Positions 36,810 to 44,611 of a DNA stretch of 64,000 nucleotides are shown here, one piece after another. The notes under the pieces are model-generated. The model was not told the origin of the DNA. It saw only the letters and a program-made list of their open reading frames with translations, and ran no database searches. The number at the start of each line of letters is the position of its first letter. Position 1 is the stretch's first letter. Origin of the DNA: Pedobacter sp. BAL39 (GTDB taxonomy: Bacteria > Bacteroidota > Bacteroidia > Sphingobacteriales > Sphingobacteriaceae); the NCBI RefSeq assembly GCF_000170795.1, contig NZ_ABCM01000018.1:55914-119913 (forward strand). The letters run 5' to 3'. The translations under genes were made by a program, and so were the position numbers.

Positions 36810-36862
36810 ATTCGGTGAGTCATTTAAAATTTCTGATTTACTCACCGAATCACTCACCAATC
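36810..36862. repeat. Inverted and tandem repeats near tRNA-Ser
   Basis: ATTCGGTGAGT (36810-36820) is a perfect inverted repeat of ACTCACCGAAT (36840-36850). The second arm is followed at once by a related copy, ACTCACCAATC (36852-36862). No T-run follows, so it is not a standard terminator. Its position 100 bases from the 3' end of a tRNA gene is typical of integrase arm-type sites, but no integrase or second copy is in the window. Confidence 0.4.
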
Positions 36863-36903
36863 TTATTAGAAATGATGAAAAATTTGGGTACCCTCAGAAA
36901 CAA

Positions 36904-36937
36904 GAAAGCCTGCAAATCATATGATTTGCAGGCTTTC
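36904..36937 (-). terminator. 34-bp perfect palindrome, terminator of tRNA-Ser
   Basis: Positions 36904-36920 and 36921-36937 are exact reverse complements (17 bp each), giving a long stem with a minimal loop. Downstream on the minus strand is TTGTTTC. It lies 22 bases past the tRNA 3' end. Confidence 0.75.
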
Positions 36938-36959
36938 GAAAGTTTAACAACCTTTTCAG

Positions 36960-37044
36960 CGGAGAGTGAGGGATTCGAACCCCCGGAGCTATTACACTCA
37001 ACAGTTTTCAAGACTGCCGCAATCGACCACTCTGCCAACTCTCC
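36960..37044 (-). tRNA. tRNA-Ser (anticodon TGA)
   Basis: Read on the minus strand, the 85-nt sequence has a 7-bp acceptor stem (GGAGAGT with ACTCTCC) and discriminator G. The anticodon arm has loop CTTGAAA (anticodon TGA), followed by the long variable arm typical of class II tRNAs. The T-arm contains GGTTCGAATCC. CCA is not encoded. A protein-like frame on the opposite strand here is spurious. Confidence 0.97.
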
Positions 37045-37048
37045 GCCG

Positions 37049-37079
37049 CAAAAGTACAAACTCAACTTGATTTTGCAAA
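37049..37079 (-). promoter_or_regulatory. Promoter of tRNA-Ser
   Basis: On the minus strand TTTG (37079-37076) and TACTTTTG (37056-37049, perfect TAnnTTTG) are separated by 19 bp. The predicted start of transcription falls on or beside the first base of the mature tRNA. Confidence 0.7.
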
Positions 37080-37428
37080 CTCAGATGTACTTATTTTATC
37101 ATCTCGACCGGTATTCAGAGCTAACCCGCACATTATAAGTGAGAATAATTTTTATTTTAAATCCGGTAAATAAAAAATGAGCGCTGTTTAAGTCAGAAAT
37201 TGCCGTTGTTTTGATATTCGGAAAGCTCATTTCCATGGTGAGATATCCAGCAGCTGGAATGTTTAGGATTATAACAGGAAACATGATGGGTATGGTAAAG
37301 GCTGATCACAATAACGGACGTTGTCGTGTTAGTTTTGAGGTGAATGTAGTTTATAAAGCTGTTGATTTGGTTGTTGCCTATCTGATAATTGGTAATATCT
37401 TTGGCGAAATTCAAGTTAATCCTCAAAT
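37080..37428. other. Intergenic stretch without recognisable gene
   Basis: Short open frames exist on both strands, but none has a recognisable family, signal peptide or upstream promoter. The stretch separates tRNA-Ser from a decayed lipoprotein gene and may itself be residue of degraded mobile or accessory DNA. Confidence 0.45.
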
Positions 37429-37754
37429 ATGAAAAGAAACGCTATTCTGCTGTCCAGCCTTGCGCTGACTTTAATGTTCTCATCTTGATACACAGCAAAA
37501 ATCGCTCACGGTGACATTTCTCTGGATGCACCCGTCGTGAAAGTAAACAGTAAAAAAACATGCACTTATTGCCGGACTGGTACCATTTAACAAATGGATA
37601 TGAGGCAAAAAAGTTAATTGGAGATAGAAAAGACTACATCGTAAAAACTCAGCATACCTTTGTTGATGGTCTTTTGGAATTGGTTACACTTTCAATTTAC
37701 ACCCAAACAACGACTACGTTTTATGTTCCTCTTAAAGACGTAGAAACAAAATAA
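37429..37754 (+). pseudogene. Decayed Bor-like lipoprotein gene
   Basis: The ATG at 37429 opens a lipoprotein signal, MKRNAILLSSLALTLMFSS, which stops at TGA (37486-37488), exactly where the lipidated Cys (TGT/TGC) is expected. The same frame then reads YTAKIAHGDISLDAPVVKV. After the A-run at 37552-37558 the homology moves to the next frame (HALIAGLVPFNKW), and near 37600 to the third frame. The third frame ends with DYIVKTQHTFVDGLLELVTLSIYT, which strongly resembles the VVKTETQQTFVNGLLGFITLGIYT region of phage lambda Bor. One nonsense and two frame changes indicate a pseudogene, although sequence errors cannot be excluded. Bor-type lipoproteins are outer-membrane proteins often carried by mobile elements. 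Confidence 0.75.
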
Positions 37755-37764
37755 ACGTTTTGCA

Positions 37765-37789
37765 AAAGAGAGCCAATATGGCTCTCTTT
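37765..37789. terminator. Bidirectional terminator
   Basis: A perfect 10-bp stem (AAAGAGAGCC with GGCTCTCTTT) with a 5-nt loop lies between the decayed Bor-like gene and the converging DUF4142 gene. A/T-rich ends serve both directions. Confidence 0.7.
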
Positions 37790-37813
37790 CAAGTTAAAAT
37801 ATATGATTTCTTA

Positions 37814-38551
37814 TTAGTTCTTGGCTACAGGGCGTACAACCTTGGTCAAATCCTGAGCAGCATTTAAATGCGTTCTTAGTAACGGAAGATATTTATTGGC
37901 GAAGTCTGCGACTTCTGGTGTCTTCGACTTGGCACCAGCTTCAAAAAGCCTGATGGCATTTCTGTGGTCATCGATCATAATCTGAACATACCTGAAGTCA
38001 AACTCACTGGCTCCTGAGGCAGAGCTGCTTTTTGCCGCCATGTTCTGCATGACCTTTACGTTATTGTCGCTCGTATCAGGAATTTCAATATCCATTTTTG
38101 ATGACAGTTTCTGTAATTGTGACTGGATGTCCCTGTGGCTGCCGACAATCATTTTGGCATAACTGCTAACTTCCTTAATGGCCGATTTCTCAGATGCAAT
38201 TTTACTGATGTTACTTTCCATCATGATGTGTACGGCGGCTTTATGCAGAAAATCATCATTTGAAACTGAGTCTAACCTGAATGCCTGACCGCGTGCATCG
38301 GTTCTTGCCTTGCTGATCGCATTGTTGGAAATGTTGACTGCATTGCTGGCACCTGTACCCATATTGCCGCCATTTGGATTTACTCCCGGAGTGAGTCCGT
38401 CGCCACTCGCATTGATGATGCTTTGGCCTGGTCTTTTTACCCTTGGCGTAACGCCGCCTTCACTGTTGGCAGATCTGTTTCTGGAAGTCGAACAGGACAT
38501 CATCACAGTGGCGCATAGCGCTAAAATCAGGTATTTATTCAGAATTTTCAT
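37814..38551 (-). CDS. DUF4142 family lipoprotein (ferritin-like fold)
   Basis: From the ATG at 38551 the protein has 245 residues; a frame extension to 38590 precedes the signal peptide. The lipoprotein signal ends MMSC (Cys near 20). A low-complexity Gly/Asn/Pro linker (about 25-85) leads to the DUF4142 four-helix domain (about 95-240). Typical motifs are FLHKAAVHIMMESNISKIASEKSA, VSSYAKMIVGSHRDIQSQL and FDFRYVQIMIDDHRNAIRLFE. The family is probably ferritin-like and periplasmic, and homologues are often stress-induced, but the metal content and reaction are unknown. An 11-bp inverted repeat lies in its upstream region. Confidence 0.9.
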   Translation of the reverse strand: MKILNKYLILALCATVMMSCSTSRNRSANSEGGVTPRVKRPGQSIINASGDGLTPGVNPNGGNMGTGASNAVNISNNAISKARTDARGQAFRLDSVSNDDFLHKAAVHIMMESNISKIASEKSAIKEVSSYAKMIVGSHRDIQSQLQKLSSKMDIEIPDTSDNNVKVMQNMAAKSSSASGASEFDFRYVQIMIDDHRNAIRLFEAGAKSKTPEVADFANKYLPLLRTHLNAAQDLTKVVRPVAKN

Positions 38552-38568
38552 AATGACAAGAATTAATT

Positions 38569-38626
38569 TATCAGGTGTTGAATACATCAAAAACTATGCG
38601 ACGATTCCCTTTGATAACACCTGATA
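38569..38626. repeat. Inverted repeat upstream of DUF4142 gene
   Basis: TATCAGGTGTT (38569-38579) and AACACCTGATA (38616-38626) are perfect 11-bp inverted repeats 36 bp apart. They lie between the decarboxylase stop and the DUF4142 start. They could be a paired regulator site or a long-loop hairpin. Confidence 0.45.
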
Positions 38627-38642
38627 TCGAGAATTGTGTGGA

Positions 38643-39902
38643 TTATGAAAATGCGGTGAATGCAGTGTCTTCGATCCTTAGTTTTAAAGCGCTGACCAGC
38701 AGCTGTAAATGTGTAACTTCCACATGATCCATAATGATGACCTTATACCACTCATTTCCTGTGTCATGTTTTTGTGGCACAAGATGAAACGATGTCGCCA
38801 GGTCATCGGAGATATAAGCAGCACTGATGGTGACAATGTTCATTGCACGTTCCCTGAAGTAGGTTACACCGAGCAGGTCGAGTTCTTTACACAACCAAGC
38901 TGTTCTCATCTGCAGTATACTGATCTTTTCAAACCATCCATTTTCACCATAAGTGAAGAGGATCATCCAGATGGCAACGGCGTTAGAACCGGATCTGCTG
39001 CCACATAAGGTAAGGTCCATGCCTTCCACATATTCAGCTTCTTTGGTCAGTACATGCTCAATCCAGCCTTTGCGACATAAAAATATCCCTGTGCCATAAG
39101 GTGCCTGTAGCATTTTATGTGCGTCTATGGTGATGGAGTTTACTTTTGGATTGCTGAAGTCCAGGGCATGACCCGTTTTGCTGAAAGGGTAGACGAAGCC
39201 GCCGTATGCAGCATCCACGTGCAGCTGGTACTGAACATCATGTTTCTCCAGGGCTGAAGTATAGCTGTCAGGATCATCTACAGAGCCAAACATGGTGGTG
39301 CCCATATTGGCTACGACGATGAAATATTTCCTGCCATCTGCTTTTGCCTGGATAATGAGCTGTTCCAGTGTGTTTTTATCGATGGTCCTTTCATGAAAGT
39401 CCACAGGAACACTGATCCAGTCGACCATCATCAGGTTGGAAGCTTTGGGAATGGAGTAGTGGGTATCCTCAGAGGCCAGAATGACGATTTCATCCAGTCT
39501 GGCACCGTAATTTTTGATGTAATGATTGCGGTAAATCCAGATCGCCTGGATGTTCGCTTCGGTACCGCCGGGTGCCACGTAGCCGTCAAAACTTTCTGGC
39601 GTAGCCTTAAATATGTCTACTGCCACTACATTCAATACTTCCCGTTCAATATCCTGAGTGCCTTTGAAAGCGTGTTCTGAGCTGCCATAAGTATGACAGC
39701 CGATATGATTAGGATTGGCCACAAAGGTTTGTAGGGTATAAGCATCTTTTAAAAAGGGAGCATCATCATTAAAAACCCGTCCATCCAGTTTTGATGCAGG
39801 GTATCCCAAAGAAATGTCATTAGAAAAATCGACGTTTTCGGATAATGCCTGTTGAATGCGTTTTTGTCTTTCTGTAGTGGTTAATTTTTTCCAATAGTGC
39901 AT
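38643..39902 (-). CDS. PLP-dependent amino acid decarboxylase (group II)
   Basis: The 419-residue cytoplasmic protein has the group II decarboxylase layout. An N-terminal segment has HIGCHTYGSSEHAFKGTQDIEREVL, followed by GYVAPGGTEANIQAIWIYRN (phosphate-binding Gly-Thr-Glu-Ala-Asn), SEDTHYSIPKA (stacking His) and HVDAAYGGFVYPF (Asp pairing with the pyridine nitrogen). The Schiff-base Lys is in ITIDAHKMLQAPYGTG, near residue 263. The family makes histamine, tyramine, beta-alanine or related amines from amino acids; the substrate cannot be assigned by eye. It is divergent from norCB, and a Crp/Fnr-type palindrome lies 33 bp upstream of a -7-like TTTCTTTG (minus strand), which suggests joint control with the nitric oxide reductase. 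Confidence 0.92.
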   Translation of the reverse strand: MHYWKKLTTTERQKRIQQALSENVDFSNDISLGYPASKLDGRVFNDDAPFLKDAYTLQTFVANPNHIGCHTYGSSEHAFKGTQDIEREVLNVVAVDIFKATPESFDGYVAPGGTEANIQAIWIYRNHYIKNYGARLDEIVILASEDTHYSIPKASNLMMVDWISVPVDFHERTIDKNTLEQLIIQAKADGRKYFIVVANMGTTMFGSVDDPDSYTSALEKHDVQYQLHVDAAYGGFVYPFSKTGHALDFSNPKVNSITIDAHKMLQAPYGTGIFLCRKGWIEHVLTKEAEYVEGMDLTLCGSRSGSNAVAIWMILFTYGENGWFEKISILQMRTAWLCKELDLLGVTYFRERAMNIVTISAAYISDDLATSFHLVPQKHDTGNEWYKVIIMDHVEVTHLQLLVSALKLRIEDTAFTAFS

Positions 39903-39937
39903 AGCTTAAGTTTTTGTGCGAAAAATTATTCTGTATA

Positions 39938-39981
39938 CAAAGAAACAGCTAATGGAAAATACGAAATATGATATAGATCAT
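39938..39981 (-). promoter_or_regulatory. Crp/Fnr-type box and -7 element of the decarboxylase promoter
   Basis: ATGAT-N4-ATCAT at 39968-39981 is a perfect palindrome outside its 4-bp centre and resembles the Fnr box TTGAT-N4-ATCAA. Its centre (39974.5) is exactly 33 bp from the centre of TTTCTTTG on the minus strand (39945-39938), so it would stand at -41.5 for the decarboxylase transcript (predicted start near 39933). Confidence 0.6.
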
Positions 39982-40009
39982 TTAGTAGGTATCAGCGCTC
40001 TTTTTGGTG

Positions 40010-40053
40010 ATGACACGAGTCATATATCCTTCATGCCGGCAGTTGTACTTTTG
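40010..40053 (+). promoter_or_regulatory. Crp/Fnr-type box and -7 element of the norCB promoter
   Basis: ATGAC-N4-GTCAT at 40010-40023 is a perfect-armed palindrome. Its centre (40016.5) is exactly 33 bp upstream of the centre of TACTTTTG (40046-40053), a perfect TAnnTTTG -7 element, giving a class II position of -41.5 with transcription starting near 40058. It is 42 bp (four helical turns) from the neighbouring box at 39968. Confidence 0.7.
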
Positions 40054-40073
40054 GCACAAACACAAAATCGCCG

Positions 40074-40475
40074 ATGAAATTACGACTATGGTTTACGCTG
40101 ATGATACTTTTCCTGATTTACTCTATACTGGTGTATGTCTATAGTGATCAGCATGGGCAGGGTAGCAGTCCCTCAGGCGCCGCCTATGCAGGGTGGATGG
40201 TTTGGCAGGAGCACAATTGCCATGCCTGCCATCAACTGTATGGATTGGGAGGGTATATGGGGCCGGATTTAACCAACATTGCAGCAGACGAGATCAAAGG
40301 TAAGCCTGCATACCTGAAGGTCTTTATAAAGTACGGATCGGCAAATATGCCTGATTTTCATTTGAGTGACCTGGAAGCCGACCAGCTCCTTGCTTTCCTG
40401 AAATGGGTAAATGACAGCGGACATTCGGCCGTTGCGAAAGAATCTGTGCATTGGAGTGGAACCTATATCTTTTAA
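40074..40475 (+). CDS. norC: NorC-like cytochrome c subunit of nitric oxide reductase
   Basis: The 133-residue protein has one N-terminal membrane anchor (about 5-23) and a monohaem cytochrome c domain with the CHACH motif (Cys49, Cys52, His53). GYMGPDLTNIA follows, and NMPDFHLSDLEADQLLAFLKWV contains the Met axial ligand, as in NorC. It passes electrons to the NorB subunit encoded eight bases downstream, at the periplasmic face of the inner membrane. A Crp/Fnr-type box and a consensus -7 element precede it, consistent with induction by low oxygen or NO. Confidence 0.9.
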   Translation: MKLRLWFTLMILFLIYSILVYVYSDQHGQGSSPSGAAYAGWMVWQEHNCHACHQLYGLGGYMGPDLTNIAADEIKGKPAYLKVFIKYGSANMPDFHLSDLEADQLLAFLKWVNDSGHSAVAKESVHWSGTYIF

Positions 40476-40482
40476 TTGACTT

Positions 40483-41769
40483 ATGATTCAAATAGACCGG
40501 TTATTTGCCCGATTTTCCTTAAGTATGCTGATGCTGTCCATTGTAGCCGGAGTGACTGCGTCCTTTGCCTATCTTTTTCCTGCCACTTTCAATGGGATTC
40601 TTCCTTTTCATCAGTTCAGGCCCATCCATGCTTCCGCGGCGCTGTTCTGGATCATCACAGGTGCAGCCTGTTGCGTCAGTTATTTCAGCAAACGCAGAAG
40701 TGCTACGTTTATGGTCATCTGGATGGTTAGTATTGTACTCATCTTCATCAGCTATTTTTTCAATAGATATGGAGGACGTGAGTACTGGGAGTTTCCGCCA
40801 TTGCTGAACCTTCCGCTTTTGATCGGATGGCTGTTTTTTATGGCTGCTTTTATCCGCAAGTTTTCTGAAGAGGCACCTGTGTATACCTGGATGTGGACCT
40901 CCGGGATAATTTTCTTTTTGCTGACTTTCCTTGAGCAGAACCTTTATCATGTTCCCTGGTTCAGGGCGTCTTTTCTCAGGGAGGTTACGGTACAATGGAA
41001 GGCGAACGGCTCGATGGTTGGTGCATGGAACCAGATGATCAACGGTTTGTCGGTCGTCCTGCTGATGGTGATTGGAAACAACAAAGGACCGGCCATTTCA
41101 AAAAAAGCTTATTTCCTGTTTTTCCTCGGATTGTTTAACCTGATGTTCAACTGGGGGCACCATATTTACAATGTGCCCAATAACAACTGGATGCGTGGTG
41201 TGGCTTATGGAGTCAGCATGACGGAATGGATAATTCTCATTCTGATCATCAGGGATTTTAGAAGAACGCTCGACCATGGCAGGAAACTACGGCACCTGGT
41301 GGTGTACCGTTTCATCAGCGCAGCAGAACTCTGGGTCTTCGCAAATTTATTTCTTGCATTACTGATGTCAATACCAGCAATCAATAGGCATACCCATGGA
41401 ACACACATTACTGTTGCCCATGCAATGGGAACGACGATTGGCATAAACACCATGCTGTTGCTGGCTGCGTTTGGACAGATGATGGACATCGATCAGATTG
41501 CTGACCGTACAAAACGCTGGATATTGTTTGCGATCAGGTTAAACAACGCATCACTGGCCGTTTTCTGGTTGTCGTTGATTCTTGCCGGACTGCTTAAAGG
41601 TTACCTTACTGTAGACCATGCGGATGCAGTGTTCAGCGAGGTGATGCTGAAAGTACGACCTTTCCTTGAGGCTTTTACCGCATCAGGACTGGGCGTGATG
41701 ATTGCTCTCGGCATCATTGCCTGTATTTACCTGAAAAATACCGGAAGAATAAGTTATGAGGACGATTAG
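40483..41769 (+). CDS. norB: NorB-like haem-copper nitric oxide reductase large subunit
   Basis: The 428-residue protein is predicted to have about twelve transmembrane helices. Haem-copper ligands appear in the expected order: the low-spin haem His in RPIHASAALFWI, the FeB-site histidines in FNWGHHIYNVPNNNW, and a haem-ligand region in HTHGTHITVAHAMGTTIGINTMLL. The absence of the Tyr-His cross-link motif and the pairing with a NorC-type cytochrome favour cNOR over a cbb3 oxidase. It reduces two NO to N2O using electrons from cytochrome c. No norD/norQ maturation genes adjoin it, so it is probably a detoxifying enzyme rather than part of a full denitrification island. Assignment rests on motifs and context. 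Confidence 0.88.
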   Translation: MIQIDRLFARFSLSMLMLSIVAGVTASFAYLFPATFNGILPFHQFRPIHASAALFWIITGAACCVSYFSKRRSATFMVIWMVSIVLIFISYFFNRYGGREYWEFPPLLNLPLLIGWLFFMAAFIRKFSEEAPVYTWMWTSGIIFFLLTFLEQNLYHVPWFRASFLREVTVQWKANGSMVGAWNQMINGLSVVLLMVIGNNKGPAISKKAYFLFFLGLFNLMFNWGHHIYNVPNNNWMRGVAYGVSMTEWIILILIIRDFRRTLDHGRKLRHLVVYRFISAAELWVFANLFLALLMSIPAINRHTHGTHITVAHAMGTTIGINTMLLLAAFGQMMDIDQIADRTKRWILFAIRLNNASLAVFWLSLILAGLLKGYLTVDHADAVFSEVMLKVRPFLEAFTASGLGVMIALGIIACIYLKNTGRISYEDD

Positions 41770-41770
41770 C

Positions 41771-42133
41771 TTAATTGAACTGGCCAAAATGCCATAGAAT
41801 GCCGGCCGGATCGTGCAGGAAACATTCTTTCCCCCAGTCCTCAACACGGACAGTGCTCAGTTTCACGGTCTCATATTTTGCCGGCAGCTGAAGTGCGTTA
41901 AGTTCATTCCAGTAACGGTCAACGTCATCTACTTCCATAAATATCATGGTATTGTCTATCCAGTCTTTCACATAGGCATCCTGCAGGTAAAAGGCTGTAG
42001 GTCCGGTTTTGAAAACTGACAAATTACGCGTCAATATGGTTTCTTCAAAGCCCAGATCGCGGTAAAAGCTGCGTGAGGTTTCAAAGTCTTTGGATCCTAC
42101 AAACGGTCGGATTGATTTTGCCTGGTGTTCCAT
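41771..42133 (-). CDS. VOC/glyoxalase-like fold protein
   Basis: The 120-residue protein is a single vicinal-oxygen-chelate module pair. It has an N-terminal IRPFVGSKDFETSRSFYRDLGFEE, the typical first beta-alpha-beta unit, and a C-terminal VEDWGKECFLHDPAGILWHFGQF, the usual end with a metal-ligand-like acidic or His residue. Family members include glyoxalase I, dioxygenases and antibiotic-binding proteins, and the substrate is unknown. It converges tightly with norB, with one base between the stop codons. Confidence 0.9.
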   Translation of the reverse strand: MEHQAKSIRPFVGSKDFETSRSFYRDLGFEETILTRNLSVFKTGPTAFYLQDAYVKDWIDNTMIFMEVDDVDRYWNELNALQLPAKYETVKLSTVRVEDWGKECFLHDPAGILWHFGQFN

Positions 42134-42285
42134 ATTTCTGATGATAAAGTAGCCGGTGATGATAAAACAACCGGTGATGTATGAATATTCTTAATGATAT
42201 TACGAATATAGCTTATGAAAGCTGTATTTCTCAAAAAAAACTGAATTGCATGATGGGATGTCAGGCGGTGTTGCTATTTTAGGGA

Positions 42286-43146
42286 ATGCCTGCTGAGCCA
42301 AGTGACTTCCCGGTGCTGGGACTAGAAAATTTTCATTTTGATGATAAAACAGATGTTTGCCTGCTCAATCATGCTGTCGACGGTGAGCATCAAATTACTG
42401 CCCATAAACATGATTTCTATCTTTTCTTTCTGATTGAAAAAGGCAGGGGCATACACCGCATTGATTTTGTCAATTATCAGGTAGGCGATCGGGAACTACA
42501 CATCCTTCTGCCCGGTCAGGTGCATGAGTGGACATTGGATCAGGACACCCTTGGTTATCAGCTGATGTTGAGCGAAAGGGTACTCCAGACCTTTAATGAT
42601 TATCTCAGCTATGCTCAGATCCTTCATTTCAAACATCCGGTAATGCGATTGAATGAAGATAATTTTCAGCAGATGAGCCTCGACTTCAGGGCGCTGAAAC
42701 AGGAGCTGACTAAAGATCGACTTTGCTGGGAGATCATCTGGCTGCGTTGCAGGCTGATCAGCCGTTCACTGACCAGGGAGGCCGGCCTTGCTTTCGACGA
42801 TGTCGGGAGCCGGCAGTCAAATCCTATTGTGGTCAGGTTTGTGCAGCTCGTTGATGAATATTACAAAATGGAAAAGGTACTTGCATTTTACGCGGGGCGG
42901 CTGAATATTACCGCTAACTATCTCAATATGTTGTGTAAGAAATATTTGCAGCTGTCGGCCAATACGCTGATCCAGAATAGGCTGATCCTGGAGTCCAAAC
43001 GAATGCTCCAGATTTCTGACAAGAGCATCAAGGAAATCGCCTATGAGCTGGGCTTTACAGAGGTAGCTTATTTCTCCAATTTTTTCAAAAATAAAACCGG
43101 GGGTACACCCAGGGATTTCAGGTCGATTTATCATTTGCCCAAGTAA
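42286..43146 (+). CDS. AraC family transcriptional regulator
   Basis: The 286-residue protein has an AraC-type cupin N-terminal domain (about 10-110; EHQITAHKHDFYLFFLIEKGRGIHRIDF, GDRELHILLPGQVHEW). Two helix-turn-helix motifs lie at the C-terminus (about 190-283; YAGRLNITANYLNMLCKKYLQ and SIKEIAYELGFTEVAYFSNFFKNKTGGTPRDFR). It is followed by an amidohydrolase gene 68 bp downstream and then an SDR gene on the same strand, which are its likely targets. The inducer is unknown. Confidence 0.93.
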   Translation: MPAEPSDFPVLGLENFHFDDKTDVCLLNHAVDGEHQITAHKHDFYLFFLIEKGRGIHRIDFVNYQVGDRELHILLPGQVHEWTLDQDTLGYQLMLSERVLQTFNDYLSYAQILHFKHPVMRLNEDNFQQMSLDFRALKQELTKDRLCWEIIWLRCRLISRSLTREAGLAFDDVGSRQSNPIVVRFVQLVDEYYKMEKVLAFYAGRLNITANYLNMLCKKYLQLSANTLIQNRLILESKRMLQISDKSIKEIAYELGFTEVAYFSNFFKNKTGGTPRDFRSIYHLPK

Positions 43147-43214
43147 TGTGATGTTTTGTATAATTGGATTGGAGGAGGGAGGCTTAGCTTTGTAACCGCT
43201 AGAAATCAATCCAT

Positions 43215-44546
43215 ATGAACCATACAGATTTAAGTCGTAAACAATTTCTTCAACAAACCATGGGTACCGTAGGCTACAGCTTAATCGCAAGTACCCTGCC
43301 CGTGTCGGCCTTTGCGACACAACAGGCGCAGCGACATGCAGAGGAAGTGATACTGAAGAACGTCCGGCTGGAGACTGGTTTTGAGCAGGACGATGTGGAG
43401 GTTACCGCCACTAAAACCGAATTGTTCTGCCTGACGATCGCGAATGGGAAAATCAAATCCATACAGCCAAACCGGGATCTTCCCGGGGCGATCGATGCGA
43501 AAGGTCATTTGATGCTGCCCACGATGAAAGATATGCACATCCATCTGGATAAAACCTATTTCGGTGGGCCATGGAAGGCACATTCCAAACGTCAGAAATC
43601 AGTTAAGGACATGATCCTCCTGGAGCAACAGATCCTCCCGGAAATGCTGAAGACTTCTACCTACAGGGCGGAACGTCTCATTGAATTGCTGCAGTCCAAA
43701 GGTTCTGGCTTCGCAAGGAGCCATGTGAATATTGAACCCAGCTCCGGACTGAATTCGTTAAAAAACCTGAATCAGGCACTGGAGCATAAACGTGATGGTT
43801 TTGCTGCGGAGCTCGTGGCTTTTCCTCAGCATGGCCTCTTTAATTCCAAATCTGAAGGCTTGATGGAGGAGGCTGCACAGATGGATATTGACTTTATCGG
43901 CGGACTGGATCCCTTTACTATTGATGGCAGCATTGAGAAGTCAATTGATTTCACGGTACAGCTGGCGGTGGATTATCATCGTGGCATTGATATCCATTTG
44001 CATGAGTCGGGTGAAAGTGGCTTGAAAACCATTCAATACCTCGCCAAAAAAGTAATGGAGAATCCAGTGTTGAAGGGTAAAACGTTTGTGAGCCATGCTT
44101 TTGCGCTTGCACGACTGGATGAGCCAGTATTGAAAAAAACTTGCGAACAGTTGGCCGAAGCTCAGATGGGCATCATTTCCACGGTGCCGATGGGAGGTAT
44201 GGTAATGCCACTGCCCACCTTGTACCGTCATGGTATACCGGTCATGACCGGTACAGATAGTGTGATCGACCATTGGAGTCCTTTCGGTTCCGGTAGTGTG
44301 CTTCAGAAGGCCAATCTGATGGCACAACTGTATGGCTACTCCTCAGAGCTGGACCTTTCCAGGGCGTTAAGGATTGCCACCAATGATGTTCTTCCGCTCG
44401 ACGAACATGGAAATGTGCAATGGCCAAAACCAGGGGATACGGCAGACTTTAATCTTGTGGCAGCAAGTTGTTCAGCGGAAGCGGTGGCCAGGATCTCGGA
44501 AATAAAAGCGATGTACCATCGAGGTAAATGCGTGTTTAGCTTGTAA
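43215..44546 (+). CDS. Amidohydrolase, cytosine-deaminase-like, exported
   Basis: The 443-residue protein has a Tat-like or Sec N-terminus (SRKQFLQQTMGTVGYSLIASTLPVSAFA), which suggests export, unusual for cytosine deaminase relatives. The metal-dependent hydrolase motifs are complete: His108-x-His110 in MHIHLDKTYFGGPW, a His in DIHLHESG, a His in FVSHAFAL and Asp348 in TGTDSVIDHW. Relatives deaminate cytosine, isoguanine or other cyclic amidines; the substrate is not predictable here. It follows the AraC gene and precedes an SDR gene. Confidence 0.88.
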   Translation: MNHTDLSRKQFLQQTMGTVGYSLIASTLPVSAFATQQAQRHAEEVILKNVRLETGFEQDDVEVTATKTELFCLTIANGKIKSIQPNRDLPGAIDAKGHLMLPTMKDMHIHLDKTYFGGPWKAHSKRQKSVKDMILLEQQILPEMLKTSTYRAERLIELLQSKGSGFARSHVNIEPSSGLNSLKNLNQALEHKRDGFAAELVAFPQHGLFNSKSEGLMEEAAQMDIDFIGGLDPFTIDGSIEKSIDFTVQLAVDYHRGIDIHLHESGESGLKTIQYLAKKVMENPVLKGKTFVSHAFALARLDEPVLKKTCEQLAEAQMGIISTVPMGGMVMPLPTLYRHGIPVMTGTDSVIDHWSPFGSGSVLQKANLMAQLYGYSSELDLSRALRIATNDVLPLDEHGNVQWPKPGDTADFNLVAASCSAEAVARISEIKAMYHRGKCVFSL

Positions 44547-44611
44547 CTTTCCTTGGTTATGGGCGCGAACTATTTGAAATAGCGATAACATTACAATTTT
44601 AACTACGTTTT

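Noticed and set aside
36815..37138. Open frame of 107 codons on the plus strand across tRNA-Ser
   Set aside because: Its middle is the antisense reading of tRNA-Ser (a well-known spurious SEGFEPPEL-type peptide). No ribosome-binding site or protein family supports it.
37211..37432. Open frame of 73 codons between tRNA-Ser and the Bor-like pseudogene
   Set aside because: It starts with TTG, has no recognised motif, and overlaps an equally long frame on the other strand. Coding character is not convincing.
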